Shown: positions 11,983-26,546, counted from the first letter of the stretch. The stretch: 64,000 nt of DNA from Enoplosus armatus (GCF_043641665.1 NC_092193.1:10036501-10100500); one strand, 5' to 3'. The notes: generated by a model from the sequence alone, not told the origin. Translations and numbers: made by a program.

Positions 11983-13724
11983 GCCTTTAACCAGGTGTCT
12001 TCATCCTCTCTGATGTTTTTTGCCATGCTTTAGATTCCGGATTTCTGTCTGACCAATCAAATCGAGAGGCACGGTGATGTGCTGTTCACATTAAATCAAA
12101 GACTAACAAGTTGGCCTTCTATATATCTGCACCCTGGATTGGAGTGCTGGACCAGGTGACTCTCCAATCAGGATCTTCAGGATGCCAGTCAGGAAGTGGG
12201 ATGGGCAGTGCCTCGGCATCTGGGACCAATCTCACTCAGGAAACCACACATCCTACTTGGTATACATACAAAACACTAAAAGGGATAGTCACATGGGGCT
12301 GGTGCCAGCTTTCCTCATCCTTGAGTAATATTGAGTGAGAAAAATGTACTTACACAAACAGAAGTGCTGATTGTGGTCTCTTTCTCCACAAAGTTAAAAG
12401 AGTGAATGAAATATCAACATATCTACTGATGAAAAATGAACAACTGTGATACTTGATCAAACATTTCTGACACATAATTCTTTAAATGGCATTACTATTT
12501 AAGATGACCTTCTGATTTTAGTTTAAATACTAATGCCAGGACAAATACCTCTGCATGAATTAGAATTAAGTCTTTTCTCTAAAAATCTTCCCAGAAAAAA
12601 AACCCAATCTCATTGTGCCCATGCTCATATATTGATTCCCCTCTGAGTGAAGAGTGCCTCCTTCAGTATGTCGTTATGTTCACTGATCCAATATATTGAT
12701 CAGCAGGGTAATGAGATGTCATTTTGCGGTCAACATGGTCAAATGTTGGTGATCCACTGTGCTGCACAGAGAAGTACTTTGGAACAGAGGGAGAAGAAAA
12801 TGTGGGATATTGGGCTGAAGTTTGCATTGCACCCCATGTTAACCACAGGAAGAGTGCTGTTGCACCTTGAGAGCTGGTTAGATGACTCGGGTAATTGTGC
12901 CGAACGTAGAGTAATGCGATTCGTAATAACAGCATAGGAGCATGCCTCACAGACGACTGCCATGGCAACAGACTGGCCCAAGGTAGCAAGGGGCTACATT
13001 TTATTTCATTTCACACTGAAATGAGACAACAGATTCATGGTGAACCAATGTATCAAGCTTTGATCTATTTAAGCAGCTAATGATCAAAGACAACAAAGTT
13101 TAACAAAGGCAGGTTATCATCTGTGTGTAGACATAGATCTGATGAAAAACAGGCTTTAAATATTTATTTTCCATCCATGTTTATGGATTGGTACAGGATT
13201 GCTAATGGCACTTGCAGAGCATGGGAAATAAAGATTTAATTGTTTTTGTTCTTTATTAATTTGTAGCTAGCACACCTTGTGAAAACCCTCACATAATCAG
13301 TCACAACAACTGTTTGTTCATCAGCAGTCCTATGTAATTCTATTAACGAATTAAATTACAGACATTCAATAGTTTCATGCATTGCAGCAGATATGATGGT
13401 CTATGGAAAATCAGTTTAACTGGTGTGACCTTAGCTGGACCCAGTAAAGGGAGACAAAAATAATTATGATCCGATTAGTTTTCAAAGGGCAGACACTGTA
13501 CTCCCTTGTCAATGCAATGACTTTCCCTTTGGTTACATCCTTTGAAATCTTAGTTACCAGGATAGAGAGAGATAAAATAAATAAATAAATAAATAAATAG
13601 AAAGGACAGCTTTTTGAATCATGAGATAATATATTTCATAAAGACACTGCTGAAAGTTGGAATGATTATTCATGGTTTACATGCTTTCATGTGTATTCAA
13701 GATCTTTTTTAAGCTGATTTTTTT
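11983..13724. other. Non-coding DNA with an (AAAT)n run
   Basis: No gene is recognised. A tetranucleotide AAAT repeat occupies about 13575-13599. The 12000-12130 part may still belong to the repeat on its left, but I cannot define an edge. Confidence 0.5.
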
Positions 13725-14051
13725 TAGCTGATTTATCAATTAGTTGACAGAAACTTAATCAGCTATTAATTTTGATAATCAATTCATCTTTTAAGAAAAA
13801 ATACCAAAAATTCTCCATTCAAAATGTGAATATTTGCTGGTTGGACATTAAAATGAATACCTCTGGGGTTTTGAATCGTTGATAGGTCAAAAAAAGCATT
13901 ACGAGTATGTCAACTTGATTTCTGGGGAATTGTGATGGGCATTTTTCACTGTGTTCTTAGATTTTATATAAATCAATTATTCAATGAATGAATGAATGAA
14001 ATAACTGGCAGATTAGTCAATAATGAAAATTATCTTATTAGTTTCAGCTCT
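13725..14051 (+). repeat. Diverged copy of a widespread teleost AT-rich dispersed repeat
   Basis: The segment carries, in order, TATCAATTAGTTGACAGAAA, TTTTGATAATCAATTCAT, GTGATGGGCATTTTTCACT and CAGATTAGTCAATAATGAAA, and ends GTTTCAGCTCT. This is the block order of a very common non-coding repeat that I recall from percomorph introns, with ATTAATCGATTA-type ends. The copy is old, with many substitutions and a local (GAAT)n expansion near 13981-13998. Identification is from memory. Confidence 0.65.
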
Positions 14052-17000
14052 AGATCTTTTTAGGTTGTAGGGAAGAGCGACAACACTAAGTATGAAACAA
14101 CTGGTGAAATCCCATCATGAGACGTCAAATATCACACACACATGAAGCTGTGGTTGCACAATAAATACAGTCAAACATTCACTCCTGGCATCAGTGTACA
14201 AAATAAAAATTCAAATGTCAGCTCAGATGATTACACACAGAGAAGGCCGAGGAACGCTGGAGTGGCCTGTTACTCTCATAGCAGAGGTGTGACCTTCTGC
14301 CTGGCCATTGACCGCGGGCTATCACATCATCTAACAGCTTTATATCTGTATCTGCAGCATGTTCTGCAAAGACTATAACAGTGTAGAGAAATAAACTTTT
14401 TGCAAAGCCCATTGGTGATGGTGTCTCTATTTCTGGTCACGGCTCTGTAAGATTGGATTTTCGCAAGTACTGAATTGTTTGAGGGCCATTGACCTACTAT
14501 GTATTACTCAACATATTTCAGCAGACATTGTTAAATGCAGCACCAATGATGCTATACAATATCTAACACAAGAGCTATAAGAATAAGAGTAAAACACTGC
14601 CGTCCATGTAAAGCCCTTGTGTAAGGTAAAGGAATAGTCTGGATTTAACATTAAGCACAAATTAAAGGATTTTGAAACATAATTGTATTGGCCATGGTTG
14701 TTAAAAGACAAAGGGACAACTCATGACAGAGCACATTATGTACCAAGAGCAAACTAAGTAGGTTTAATGAAGAAAAAAGGAGCCAGTGTTAAGCTCAGAG
14801 GCACACACCAATCTAGAACGGTAATTCAAGACTGCAAGCTATCTCATATCAAAGCACAGCAGACAAACAACATGGAACTTCTTTTAGCATTATGATAAAA
14901 TACAAGTCAAGAAATTCTGGTATTCCTACGTATATTTATTATTCCTACAAGACTTGTGTGAGTGGAAACATTTTGTTTCCCATAAACAAACTGGAGCAGT
15001 GTTACACTCTGTCATAAACCGAGCTTGTACAATACATATTGACAATTTGCCCTTCATATAAAAGGAATCCAGTCTTGGTGAAGATAAACGAACCACCACA
15101 GCCTATGAATGTAAATGAGTTAAGCACTGCAGCCCTATTTATGATGGTGCGACGCAGGTCACAATCAAGGTAATGACAGGTGAAATGTTTTCTAGCACAA
15201 TTCTGTCTGTGTGATTAGTGGTCCGACAAACTAAAATGTAAGGAACTAAAGGAGTCGCCTGTTTTCAAGCTCTGGGTAATATTTGGTGGGAATTAATAAA
15301 CATTCTGAACATGCAGGAGGCAGAATCGATTTACTCAGAGACATATTCATTTGTGCTTCCTCATTGTGTTGCTGTACTTTAATGGAAAAAGCACTCTTGC
15401 AAATAGAAGGTGCAAAATGCTCATTGTGCCCATGCAGCACCAAAAAATATAGAAGTGCTTGTTTTGCAAAAGCAGCATCATCTTCAGTTTATCTGTTGGT
15501 CTATACTGGCAAGTCATGAACATAAATTAAACTAGATTAACCTTTTTCTTAGAGTTTAAATGACAATGCATAGTTCTACAAATAATTGAATCAAGTGATA
15601 TTACTAATCCTGAGATCACAAATTCATAACAATAACACTTTTAAGACAATTGAGTGAGTCATGTGCTCTTTTCCTTTTTTTTGCAAATATAAGGGAGGCA
15701 ATGGACCAACGCATATCTTCTAGTTTCAAACTGCAGTTCTGACAATGTGAGCTTCCTCGTGTGGAGCCCTTGATACTTGAGAAACACATTTTACTTTTTC
15801 ATTTTTGGAGCATTCACTTTTAAATTCTCTCTTGATGTTTGAAAGACCCTCATTACGCTCAGTTTCACATGTTACTGCTGGACCCTGGTTACTTCTATCA
15901 AGTGAAGCAGGGCTGGGTTTATGGTTAAGAGCATACTGAGGTATTAATAAACATATATTTCCAAAATCAATGTATATAACAGAATGGCAATAAACTGATG
16001 TTTATGAACTGTTTTCCACTGTTCCACTTTAGGTACTCTTAAACTGTGTTGAGACAGACTGTTTGTGCAGTCCATGTTTAACAGCCAATGTATCGACTAT
16101 ACAGGCGTTAGCTGTAAGCTAGCTAGCAACGGACGCATCGACCATGTGTGTGGGAGTGTCTATATGTGTTATTGTTCAGCTCAGTCTCCATCCGAACGAA
16201 AACGCACAGGCAGAGCAAAAAGAAAAGTTATATCAAAAGTCTTTATCTAGTCAGCTTTATTGGTTTAAAATGCTGAAACCTTGTCAACACGTCCAGTCCA
16301 TTTTATTTATATAACCTGTAATCACAAATTCACCACAAAGAGCTTTACTATCTGTACAACATGCAACACCCCCATGTTAGATCCACATTTTGAAAAATTC
16401 TCCCCAAACAACTGTGATAAAAAAAAAAAAAGTTAAAAGTATTGCTTATTTTGTTACACGTTTGCTTTGCTGTTTCCAGTGTTTTAATGGAGCTAAATGG
16501 GGCCTTTTTGACATATTGGACCAGTAGAAGAATGGCTAACAGCAAACAAAGCGTTTGTAGCCAAATACAAATCAATGAAGAATAATGTAATGATTGACCA
16601 GAATACAAATTGCCTCTAGACTTTCCTACCAATGCCCTTTATATCCGTATATATGATATATTGATTCTCTCTACATGCAGCTCCGCATGAGTTTGACTTT
16701 TTATGAATGTTTTGAGCATCTTAGTAAATATCTTCACATATTGATAGTGAGACTGCTGTCATTGCACTAATTACTACTGCTGTGCTAATTAGTGCAATAT
16801 TAACTTTGCCTATTCCACCCACGTCTATTTCTGACCAAAGTCTGAAGCAAGCCAGGAAAAGTAACACCTGTCACAGCAACAACAGAGTACAGAGGAACAC
16901 AGAGGCCATGGCTGTAATTATTTGTATTATTTTGAACTGATGATCAAAGAATAATAAGCTTGTTTTCTTGTGATCACAATTATCTCTACATAGCCAAAAC

Positions 17001-19589
17001 TGACTTTTCACGATCACTAGATAAAAATCACAAGACTGCCATGTTGTAATCGTCATCAGACATATGACAATTCCTGTCAGGGATAGCTTTTTGTGTAATC
17101 TATAGTCACTGTGAGCTAACTTTTGATTTCTACAGGGCAGCATGAGTCCTTAAAGGAATATTTAAGGGATATTACAGCAGACTTGCCGTCTGGTTGCAGC
17201 AGCAGTAGGCTGTAATAACTAATGTTGTTATCTGCTGATGTCAAATATCAGCAGTGACATAAGGCAATCTCAGGCAGAGATTAGGCTCATTTGAGACACC
17301 CCAGCTGGAATGCATTCGACAGTAGCCAGCTTAGGTTGGGTAAAATGACAAAAACTGCAGTCAAGACACGACTGTGAAAGTCAGTCAAATATTTGTCATA
17401 TTGCAAAAATGTTATTGCTGATGCTGGGTAGGTTATAATATAAACGTATCTTGCTCATATGAATCAGTCTCCAGTAATTGCTGTTCAAATAATGTAGATT
17501 TGCTGTTTTATGTCCACATTAAATAAACTATTTGAATAAGATGGGACAGCATGTCGCACAAAACTAACCAGCAAGCTTGTTAGGTCAAGATCACAAGATA
17601 ATTCAGTGGGTATGACAAAACATACCATAAAAATGATTACACTCAAGGTCTCTAATTTCTTCCATACTCTCGTCCCAACATTAATTCACCTGCAATCAGT
17701 GCAGCAGTGGTGTCTTGGTAGGTGGGTAGATCTCCTTTTATAATTGTGCATGTGCACAATTAGCCTGCTAATAGTGTTTAACCTTTACACATACATTTTA
17801 TACCCTTCCATTAAACTTGCAGGTTAGGTAACGACAGCAACTTTTGTTTTTGACTTTTGTTCCTTACACTGCCTGGATGGAGGCACTGCTTTAAATGCTA
17901 AAGTAAGGGAACAAAAGCCTCCTGGGAGCAGTTAACGTCATAGATCACATGAAAGATTGTAAAATGATTGGTTGCAGCCTTGCTCTGAGAGACGGACAAT
18001 GATACATATCTCCAGCTATTTTCAGGTAGGTTATCAGTAAATCCATCTACCCAGAGGTGGGTGTGCACTGTATACTTGCGTATAGTAGATTTCAGGAGGT
18101 GCTTCACACAAACTACACTAGCTGAACATTACTGAACTCCAAAGTAACTGCCTTAAATGTAATGACAATTTTTCTTTCCACTTACAGCCCGCCTTTTTCT
18201 ATGGCATTGTATATTTATTTTTGGTTTGATACTTGTGAACGAAATGATGGCAGAGAAAAATAGGCCTATACTTTCTGTAACCATCCTTCTCCCTCTTAGA
18301 CATGCTGTTGTTTACCACACACACATAATCTCTCGCTGTGTGTCTCTGTCATGACCTATTCTAAGTAATGGAGACCCCAGTGTTACAGGTAAAGTAGTAA
18401 ACATTGGCAGGGGACTGGTAATCCACAGACCTTGTCATTTAAAAGACTAAGGACTGTTTAGCGATTTCAGCTCTAAAACATGTCAGAGTGTGACAGAGTC
18501 CACTATATGTAATAAGGATACATACTGTTCCCTCTGAGACCACAGATTCAAGTGCAGCCGAACTGCCCTGTCTATCACCAACGAAGTTGAGCATGTACAC
18601 ACTGTTGCTTATAAATGCTGTTCCTTTAGACCATATCAACATTAATGTTGACAGGTTTACTGTGTGTATGTAAGATGACAGGATTAATTACAAGGGACAA
18701 AATATGTCTATTTGCCCAAAGATATTTCTTTAATGACTAACAGTTTTTACAGTGCATGTTTAATGAAGTACTTAGTGCTGACATTTGCCCATAAAAGAAA
18801 TAACTCTTAACACATTTGCATGTGTGCTTCCACATCACGAACCTGCACCACTGAGTGTGTCAAACATCTCTTCAACCCAGTAAATGGTTTAAACTACTTA
18901 AACCACTGTCACAACAAGGGCAAGGAGATATTTTGTCAGCTATGAAAAATATAGAAAATGGTTCATCTAAAATGCATCCCAGCGTAGCTCTATTTGTTGT
19001 ATATATTTACAAGTTATCTTACTTCCCAGATATGCCCATGCTCTCCTGTTTTTCCATCTCCCTCTGTTCCTGAGTTTATACAGAGTATGTCTGCTACACT
19101 CTGCTAAGTTCTCACAACTCATCACCTCTTGAGAAACTCATGAAACATTATTCAGTGGAGCGGCTTCTTCTTCTGAGGTTAGGTTTGATCCATAAAGTCA
19201 GCCCACATACCCTCTTAACAAAACCAAATGACAACAGTGGGTTCATACAGTGGCTGCTGGAGCAGTTTGTGGATTTGGTGTTTACCACTACAAATTCTAT
19301 TTCATGGGAAGCAGCTTTGTGAAGTGTTGTTACATGCTATCACTGAGTATCCCTGTATGTGTGCATAAGGCATCATGTGGCAGTGTCAGCTGCCCTGTTC
19401 CTGACTGCAGGCATGCCTCAGTATATTGTGCCTATGACTATGTAAACATGGTAAGAAGATATGTAAACAAAAGATTGAGCATGTGCATAGATTAGACCCT
19501 GACTGAGCCAATGCCAATATTTAAAGCTCTACTAATCAATATTGTTTAATGGATCAACATGTAATAATAAAAGGGGCCACACATATGAT
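14052..19589. other. Non-coding DNA, probable asic intron
   Basis: No coding exon is recognised. Positions about 16296-16352 (TTTATTTATATAACC followed by AATCACAAATTCACCACAAA and GAGCTTTAC) resemble a fragment of a common fish repeat with the word ATTTATATAGC...AATCACAA. The remainder shows only short chance open frames. Confidence 0.5.
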
Positions 19590-19890
19590 GACTTTACAGA
19601 GAATTATCACTCGACTTTCAGGCAGCTGTTGTTGGCAAAAAAGCTCTGATAAACAGACTGTACTCTACCTGCCCAGCATTTAACAGCAGACTGGCAAAGT
19701 TAGCAACTAGCTGGTGAACATTGTGGAGCATGTAGCAGTTTAAGAGCCAGATACTTTTCTCAGATTATAGAAAAACTTTGTGGAGACCAAAAACAGAGCT
19801 AAGAGGGGAGGGAATATTGGACTTACATGCATAAGATGGCCTGAACACGACTCCAAATATGTGCTAATGTTGCTCTGTGAGTGAAAAAAG
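19590..19890 (+). repeat. Dispersed repeat family, copy 2 of 3
   Basis: This copy matches 2830-3080 and 51530-51960 in the same orientation: CTGCCCAGCA, AAAGTTAGCAACTAGCTGGT, GGAGCATGTAGCAG, GGAGACCAAAAACAGAGCTAA, ATATTGGACTTACAT and CGACTCCAAAT. It is the most diverged of the three in the middle section. The left edge is approximate. Confidence 0.8.
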
Positions 19891-22800
19891 GCATATGTTT
19901 GAAAACACATTTGCCATAACAAATTTATCAACCGTTAATATGTCAGGATTTAGTTTTCAATTTGATCCCCTGCAACCAAGTAAAACAGAAATGCTGCTTT
20001 AATGATGGTTCCATAGGGTCCAGGGCCCTGGCACTGCTATACTCAAACAAAATGCAGCTGTTATTAAGGTTATTAGTTACACCTTTGTTTGACAAGTTAA
20101 TATGTCCTCTGTCAGAAAGATCTACTGGCTGACATTCATAAACTGACATGTTATTTCCAAGGAATCCTAAATATGGTTATCAAAGAGTTGGAGCAAATAT
20201 ATATTTTACAGGGTTTCTTACAGCTAATCATTATAGTTATTATTAGTAGTTATTGTTAGCTGTTATTGTTAGTTATCTGCATCACCATCTGCTGAACTGT
20301 GATATTTTACTCTGCCAACTCCGCTGACACAGAGCATTGTCAACAAAAGAACCTGCTCTGCAAGCAATGAAATTATGACTGTTTAAAATGATTTAAAGGG
20401 AGTTTTACTGCACTGTGTACGCGGTGTGGGCAAATCAGCCAACATACACACCACTGCTGACACACTGTCTGTGATAAGACAACAATATTAGAGCTGTAGA
20501 AATATATCGTCCGACTCCAGCATCCATCGGCTTAGAGGGGACACAAGCCTCCAAATGTTGTTAAAAAACTTAAATATCCAATGTGTAGATCCACAAGTCA
20601 CATTGTGTCAGTCAGCCTCGTCTCAACTGTAGCCATGTTTCATCCCCTTGGCACCTGCTGTCATCTGGATGATAAGATGAAAGACAACTCACATCTTAAA
20701 CACTGAGCTTCAGCAAAATGTGATGATGAATACTGATTTTACACACTCTGTAAGAAATGGACAGAAATGTAGCCCAGAGGGACCTGTCATGACCTGTCAA
20801 GACTTAAGAACGGAGCGCTACATCCACACTATCAGATTATGATAATCAACCCCTTGTTCACTCGCTGCAGTCTATCATGGACTGAGGTTCCATTTACATA
20901 CAGCGTTAGTCATAAGTTACTCATGCAGTCTTTCAGAGCCACAGCAAGTCAATACATATTGATAAAGGTCATTTTGTTGACAGGAACACAGCCATTTCAG
21001 CTTAAATACCACCTTAAAAATATCTGCTGTACAAACCTATAATCCCCAATAAATTAAATTAAACTATTTAGGTGGATTACTGTTGATATGGTGACAAAAT
21101 CTGGTTAATTCTATGATCTTTAAATAGGAAAAGATTAAGATTATTATTAAAGTAGGGATGGAAAGCAGCTTTTGTGAGATTTCAGGGGAAGATTTGAACT
21201 CTGGTTCACTTCAGACTGCAAGGTAGATTTTTACACATGACCAGAGAGATTGTGTTAAATGTGTTTCATCATTTTGATGAGTGAGCTCACTGTGGAAGAA
21301 ATTCAAACATAAGAATCTGGAGGTTACAGAATATACTAATTTGATGACCACAAAATTCAAAAAAGATAACAACTGCCCTGGAAAGAAGCTGATTTTAAAA
21401 ATGTAACAAGCTTGTCCTGACCTAAGACCTGACAGGGCACTAGAGAGCTAACTTCTTTGTTACCGTTTCATGTTTTGACAAGTCGCTATTTAGAATTTCA
21501 ACTGGTGGTACAAAATGTTCTCAAATTGTGGTCCACAAGAAAAATCTATATTTTTCATGACATTGGTAACATATGCCCTATAAAATCATTAAGAGGGATT
21601 AAAGTGGTTAATGGAATTGGAAATACAAATTGCCATTCTCCCCTAGCCCACCCATCCATTACAATGCAAAACATTTTGAATGCTTTGTTTCCCAACTGCA
21701 TCATAACCCAGACTTAATGGAATTCTTCCTTCATTTATTCAAGGTCAAAGCTCATCACTCCCACAGTCCTTTGCATTGTAAATCTTCCTCTCAACATGTC
21801 TGTGGGGTAATTGAAGATTTCCTGTAGTAGACGTCTAAATATCAGGATACTGTCAGTGAATAGTGATTCTATGTTTGGAAAAGAAAACACAACATGAACA
21901 CATATTAGTAGATAAAGTCAACAAAATACAACCTGGTATATTAGAAACATGTCTCGATTTCATGTTTTCAGCTGAAGGTTTCTAATAAACAGCCGAGATG
22001 TTTTTTTCCCCACTGAAACAGGTTATGAACTCAGTTACTCTATAGGCGAGCAAGCCTCAGTGTTAGCAGTTAGTTGCGTGAGATTATTATCGGATACAGC
22101 ACCAAACACTCAGCTAGATGGGTACGGTATACTGGCACTCATCCAAGTCCTGACAAAACACATTGCTGCCCACTGAGAGCATAATGCAGCGTGGTGGGGC
22201 ACTGCTTTAACCGCTCCATCCAAACAACACACCACAATGATGGATGGGGATCAACAAGACTGTTCAAATCTGATGCCAGTAATTTTGTGGCCAGGTGAAA
22301 GTTCACAGTGTGCTAGACCACCAAATGTGCCCAACAAAAACACAAAGTATACATGCAGCAAAACCAAATTCATTAACTGTTGCTACCAGCTCATTTGACG
22401 CTGCAAGAACTTTCAATCAAGCAATACAACGGCAATTAGCTTCCCATGAATGATTTGTTTCTCAAGACACTCTTGAGTGCTGCTTGGAAACAAACATGTA
22501 AATGGGGACATTCCCAATTCACAATATTCGTGACACAAATTGAAAAGAAACAGGATTGAACAGCATTATTAAATTAGTGTTTTATCTCCTTCTACAGCAG
22601 AGGAGAGTTTTGATCAACTCTGAAGATTGTAGAGTCAGTCACTTAAAAACTGGCCATCTGCAGGGATTTCTTTCAGGGTTGATTAAAGATACGACGAAGA
22701 TAAGAAATCGTATTTTTGAGAGTGGATAGAATCAATTGAGAGATAAGTAAGTTAGGTGTTACTGCATCAAACTTACACTTTAATAGATGGGATATAGGAC

Positions 22801-24488
22801 ACAGACATGGTGAGAATAATAAAAGGTCTCAACATAAGAGTGGGAAGTGAAACAGAAACAAGTGATATTGCAGTGCTGCCTTTCCCTAGACTGCACCTTT
22901 ATTATTTTATCCTTTCTGGCCAATGTACAGTACTCTTGTTTAAATAAAATCCAGGCTGCGCCAAAGAAAGCTTTGCACACAGCTTTTTGGGTCTCTATTT
23001 CACACAAATAAATTGGGCTAATAGTAATGCAACCGAAGAATTAAACTCAAACTTATAGCACTAAGAGTGAAGAACGCAGGCATGCACATCATAATGCACA
23101 TGAATTTCAGATACCTACAGTGAAGTAACAGTAATATAATCACACTTTCTTACTTTATATTTTTCTGGATCCTGATTTAACTGTAGCACTAATTTAACCC
23201 TTTAAAGTTGGGCTCAGGGACTACAACATTTTACTATTTTTCTTTTCAGTAAAACTACAAAAGAAAACAACCTTTACATTAAGGCCTACCTATACTCCCT
23301 GTGTAAGTGCCACTTACATACAGCCATATCTCACTGTGCACATTATAATGCAGCTGCAGCAGTTGGGTGTGTTAAGATCTTTATGAGGATATATTGTCTG
23401 ATGTCACCTAGATCCAGGTCCCTTGTATAACTAATATATTCCTATATTACTGCTAATCAACACATGAGGTTCATGTTACTGTGTCTATTTCAAACTACTT
23501 TTCAATTTAATACTCCATCATTAAATGGACATGTATTGTCAGCGATGTGCAATATATTCAAATGAATGAGGATTCATTGTTAACACAAAAAACTAAAAGT
23601 AAACCATTTACAGTTTAGTGAACTTCATTCATACTGTGAGGTGAATGAAGAGATATTCTTGATTGGATGCAAAGCCAAATGGAGTGAAGAATGAATCAAA
23701 GCACAGAGTATGACTGCTTGGTGATAACTCAGCACCAGAGCACCTTTTCTGAATGATCATCAGTTTTGTTTAGACATTTGCACAACAACAAACATTACAT
23801 TGCTTCCACTGACTACTGAGAAACAACTTGCCTGAAACAAATCATTCAGAATAAACAAGGTGGGCAAATAATGACAACAGACAGCACAGTGAACCCAACC
23901 TCATAACAACACAATGATCAGTCAGGAACTTCAATTTGAACAATGTTATTAAAGCATCTGTCAGATTTGCAAAAACAAATGCTTGTGTGCATGCTTAAAC
24001 TATCTATTTGACCTTAGTACAACACCTCATGGGTAAAAAGTGTTTCCTCAAGATACAGGGATACACAGCACCTAACAAAAATGATTTCCCTCTTCTTAAA
24101 TAACTAAGCCAGTCAGTGATGGCAAAAGAAAAAGAGAAATCTTTGCAGCATTTCACCTTAAGATCTTACCCGTATCACAAGTTTTAAGCACTATTTGCTC
24201 TCAGCACATCACAAGCATCAACAACAGTACACAATGCAACACCAACAACAACAGCTTTTGTAAGTAAGTAAGAAATAGCAACCACAACATTAACAGTAGA
24301 CTATAATAGAGTACCAAATGCATTTAAGCCAGGCATCTGTTTAAAATAAATTGCTAAAGCAACATTAAAACTCATTCTAAGCTCATCCGAACATAAATGA
24401 AAAGGGACAGACTGTCAGGAAATAGAACAGCAAACATACTGTGCAGAATTGCAGCAAGTTAAGAGACCATGTACACATGAATACTCAC
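19891..24488. other. Non-coding DNA immediately 3' of asic exon 1
   Basis: On the minus strand this follows the exon 1 splice donor, so it should be intron. I looked for the next conserved ASIC exon (tyrosine- and cysteine-rich block after FTTV) and did not find it here or further left. No other gene or clear repeat is recognised. Confidence 0.55.
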
Positions 24489-25043
24489 TGTGGTGAAGTT
24501 CACTGGGTAGCAATCCTCTCCTCGAAAGGTGCACTGCAGTAGCATGTCATTGATGTCATGACCTGTGCGGTTATAGAAATCAGTCATGTTGAACAGTTTG
24601 GGCTTGAAGTTCTGGAAGTTTGCCTTATCCTTTAGGGCAGTCAGAACTTCGGGCTCAGCCAAGTGTGGGTTGGCTATTTGATAGTTATTATTCAGGAGGG
24701 CCAGGAGCTCTCCCACATGATAGAGGTCATTTCTGGTGATTTTGGAGAAGCGGAACTCATTGAGGTTACAGAAAGTAACAGCTGGGAACGTGAGGTTAGT
24801 CGCCGCCACCTCGTCCAGTTTGGTGACGTGAGGATACTCCAGGTAATATGACACCCGATCCATGCAGACCAGCATCAATAAGCCTAGTGAACCAAGGAAG
24901 GAAAGAGTCCAAAGAAACCGACGGAATGTCATGTGCCCATAGGCGAATATGTGACTCATGCCATGTAGGGTGGATATGTTAGCAAAAGCTTGCAGGTTGG
25001 AGGGCCTGATGCTTTCAATGCTTTCCTCTGAGCTTCCTTTCAT
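24489..25043 (-). CDS. asic1c: Acid-sensing ion channel, exon 1 (partial gene)
   Basis: Exon 1 of a proton-gated sodium channel of the DEG/ENaC family, which works as a trimer in the plasma membrane of neurons. It encodes residues 1-185. The cytoplasmic N-terminus has FANISTLHG with the His-Gly gating motif at 27-28. TM1 spans about residues 44-66 ([16 protein letters not shown]), followed by the palm and finger start: HVTKLDEVA (72-80), [31 protein letters not shown] and [12 protein letters not shown]. The exon ends after FTT at a GTGAGT donor in phase 0, which is the usual ASIC exon 1 boundary. The start ATG precedes KGSSEES and lies about 90 bp from CT-rich upstream DNA. It resembles ASIC1/ASIC2 rather than ASIC4. 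The symbol asic1c is a best guess from the N-terminus. Its position beside asb10, gbx1 and agap3 corresponds to human ASIC3. Remaining exons lie outside the window or were missed. Confidence 0.88.
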
Positions 25044-26543
25044 GGCTGTAGAGTGATGCTCAAGACTGTCTCCCCAAGAACTTCAGGTTAAAGACTTTGC
25101 TTAGCAACAGCAATAGCAGAACCCAACCGGCAGTGTTGGTGTGGCACACTGCTTCTTTATTCCCTCAAGAAGTGGAAATGGGCTCAATAAATAGCTACCT
25201 TAAAATGGTTGTCAGTCTCTGTAACAGTTTTCTTTTCATCACCATTCACCTTCCAGTGGTTGTCAGCTGTTCCTGTAGTCCCAGGTCCCCCCTTTTCTTT
25301 CAGGCTGCTATTTTATTATCTCCAAAGCTGTCTCTCTCACTCCCTGCTCAGCTGTCCTTTGTAGCGGCACCAAACACAATGACAGCTCCAGAAACACCCA
25401 CTTCTACCAAAACGCAATGCCTCCTGATTCCTGAGTGGTGTGAAAAGGGACAAGAATACAAGGGACAAGAGAAGAGAGAAGAACAGAGAAAATAGCAGAC
25501 GTAAGGATAGAGGCGAGAGATGAGGGGGGCTGCAATGAAAAGGGCTAGCGTTTGGAGAGAGGTGCTAAGCCTCAGCAGTCAATGGGACCCTTCCTCCTCT
25601 AATCGGAGAGAATGCCTCTACATCGCTGTGATAATGGGATGCAATGGTTTTGTGAATGGAGGTAATAAAGAGAGAAATGGCTCACTGGTCCCTCGCTGCC
25701 ACCTTCCTTTTTCTCTCGTGTCTCTTTTGCTCTTCTCTTTTCTTCCAGAAATGAAAATGAGGGGGTCAGAGACCTCCGACCAGCCCACCACTGTGCTTGA
25801 CAACCGGCGTTCACAGCTTCCACGGGTTCCACTTCCTTATTTGCACAGATCCTCTGTTAATAGGGAAGACCACCTCTTGATGCTTTATGGCCACCCCCCA
25901 CCAGCAGAACCACTAAACCCGTTTCGAGACCTCCAGCTTTAGTCCTGTTAACATACAGATTTATATTCTGCCGTGTGGAGCCTTTCACTCTCTTTTTCGC
26001 TTCCTCTCTCTCCCACCACTCCCCCATTTCTTGCTCTCTCGCTCTCTCTTTCAGTCTCCCTCTCTCTCCCTCTTCCTCTTTAGTAGTCAGGATCCATCCC
26101 ACTGCTGAATGGCTGCTTTGCCTGTGTGTCTGTGCTCACAGGGGAAGTCTCTCAATCTGGACACAACCTTCACTGCTATTATTCTCTGATCTGCTCAAAC
26201 AGCCTCCGCCGCCAACATGTTTGCTTGCATACAAGAATGCCACAGGTTGCATGTTTATTTCACTGACATACGTAATGGAGTTCCAGATATGTCCACATTT
26301 TAACCTTTTCATAAAAATGCAATAAAAAAGCAACCAAAACCACCTGGTTAAATGTTTTCTTCATTATTACATATGCTTCATTAACCATTTAATTTCAGTT
26401 CTTTAAGTATTGACTTCTCTTATGACAGCATGGGTTAAATATTTCCTTTATTTTGTAGTCCCAAGCAACAGACTAATCCCAAAAGCATTTCACAGTCTGG
26501 CTAAAGCAGTCCCAGGATATGATTCCATGGTGTGTGACTACAT

Positions 26544-26546
<3 letters not shown>

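Noticed and set aside
25097..25942. Plus-strand open frames of 132 and 140 codons upstream of asic
   Set aside because: No known domain, low-complexity segments, and they lie in the asic 5' flank.
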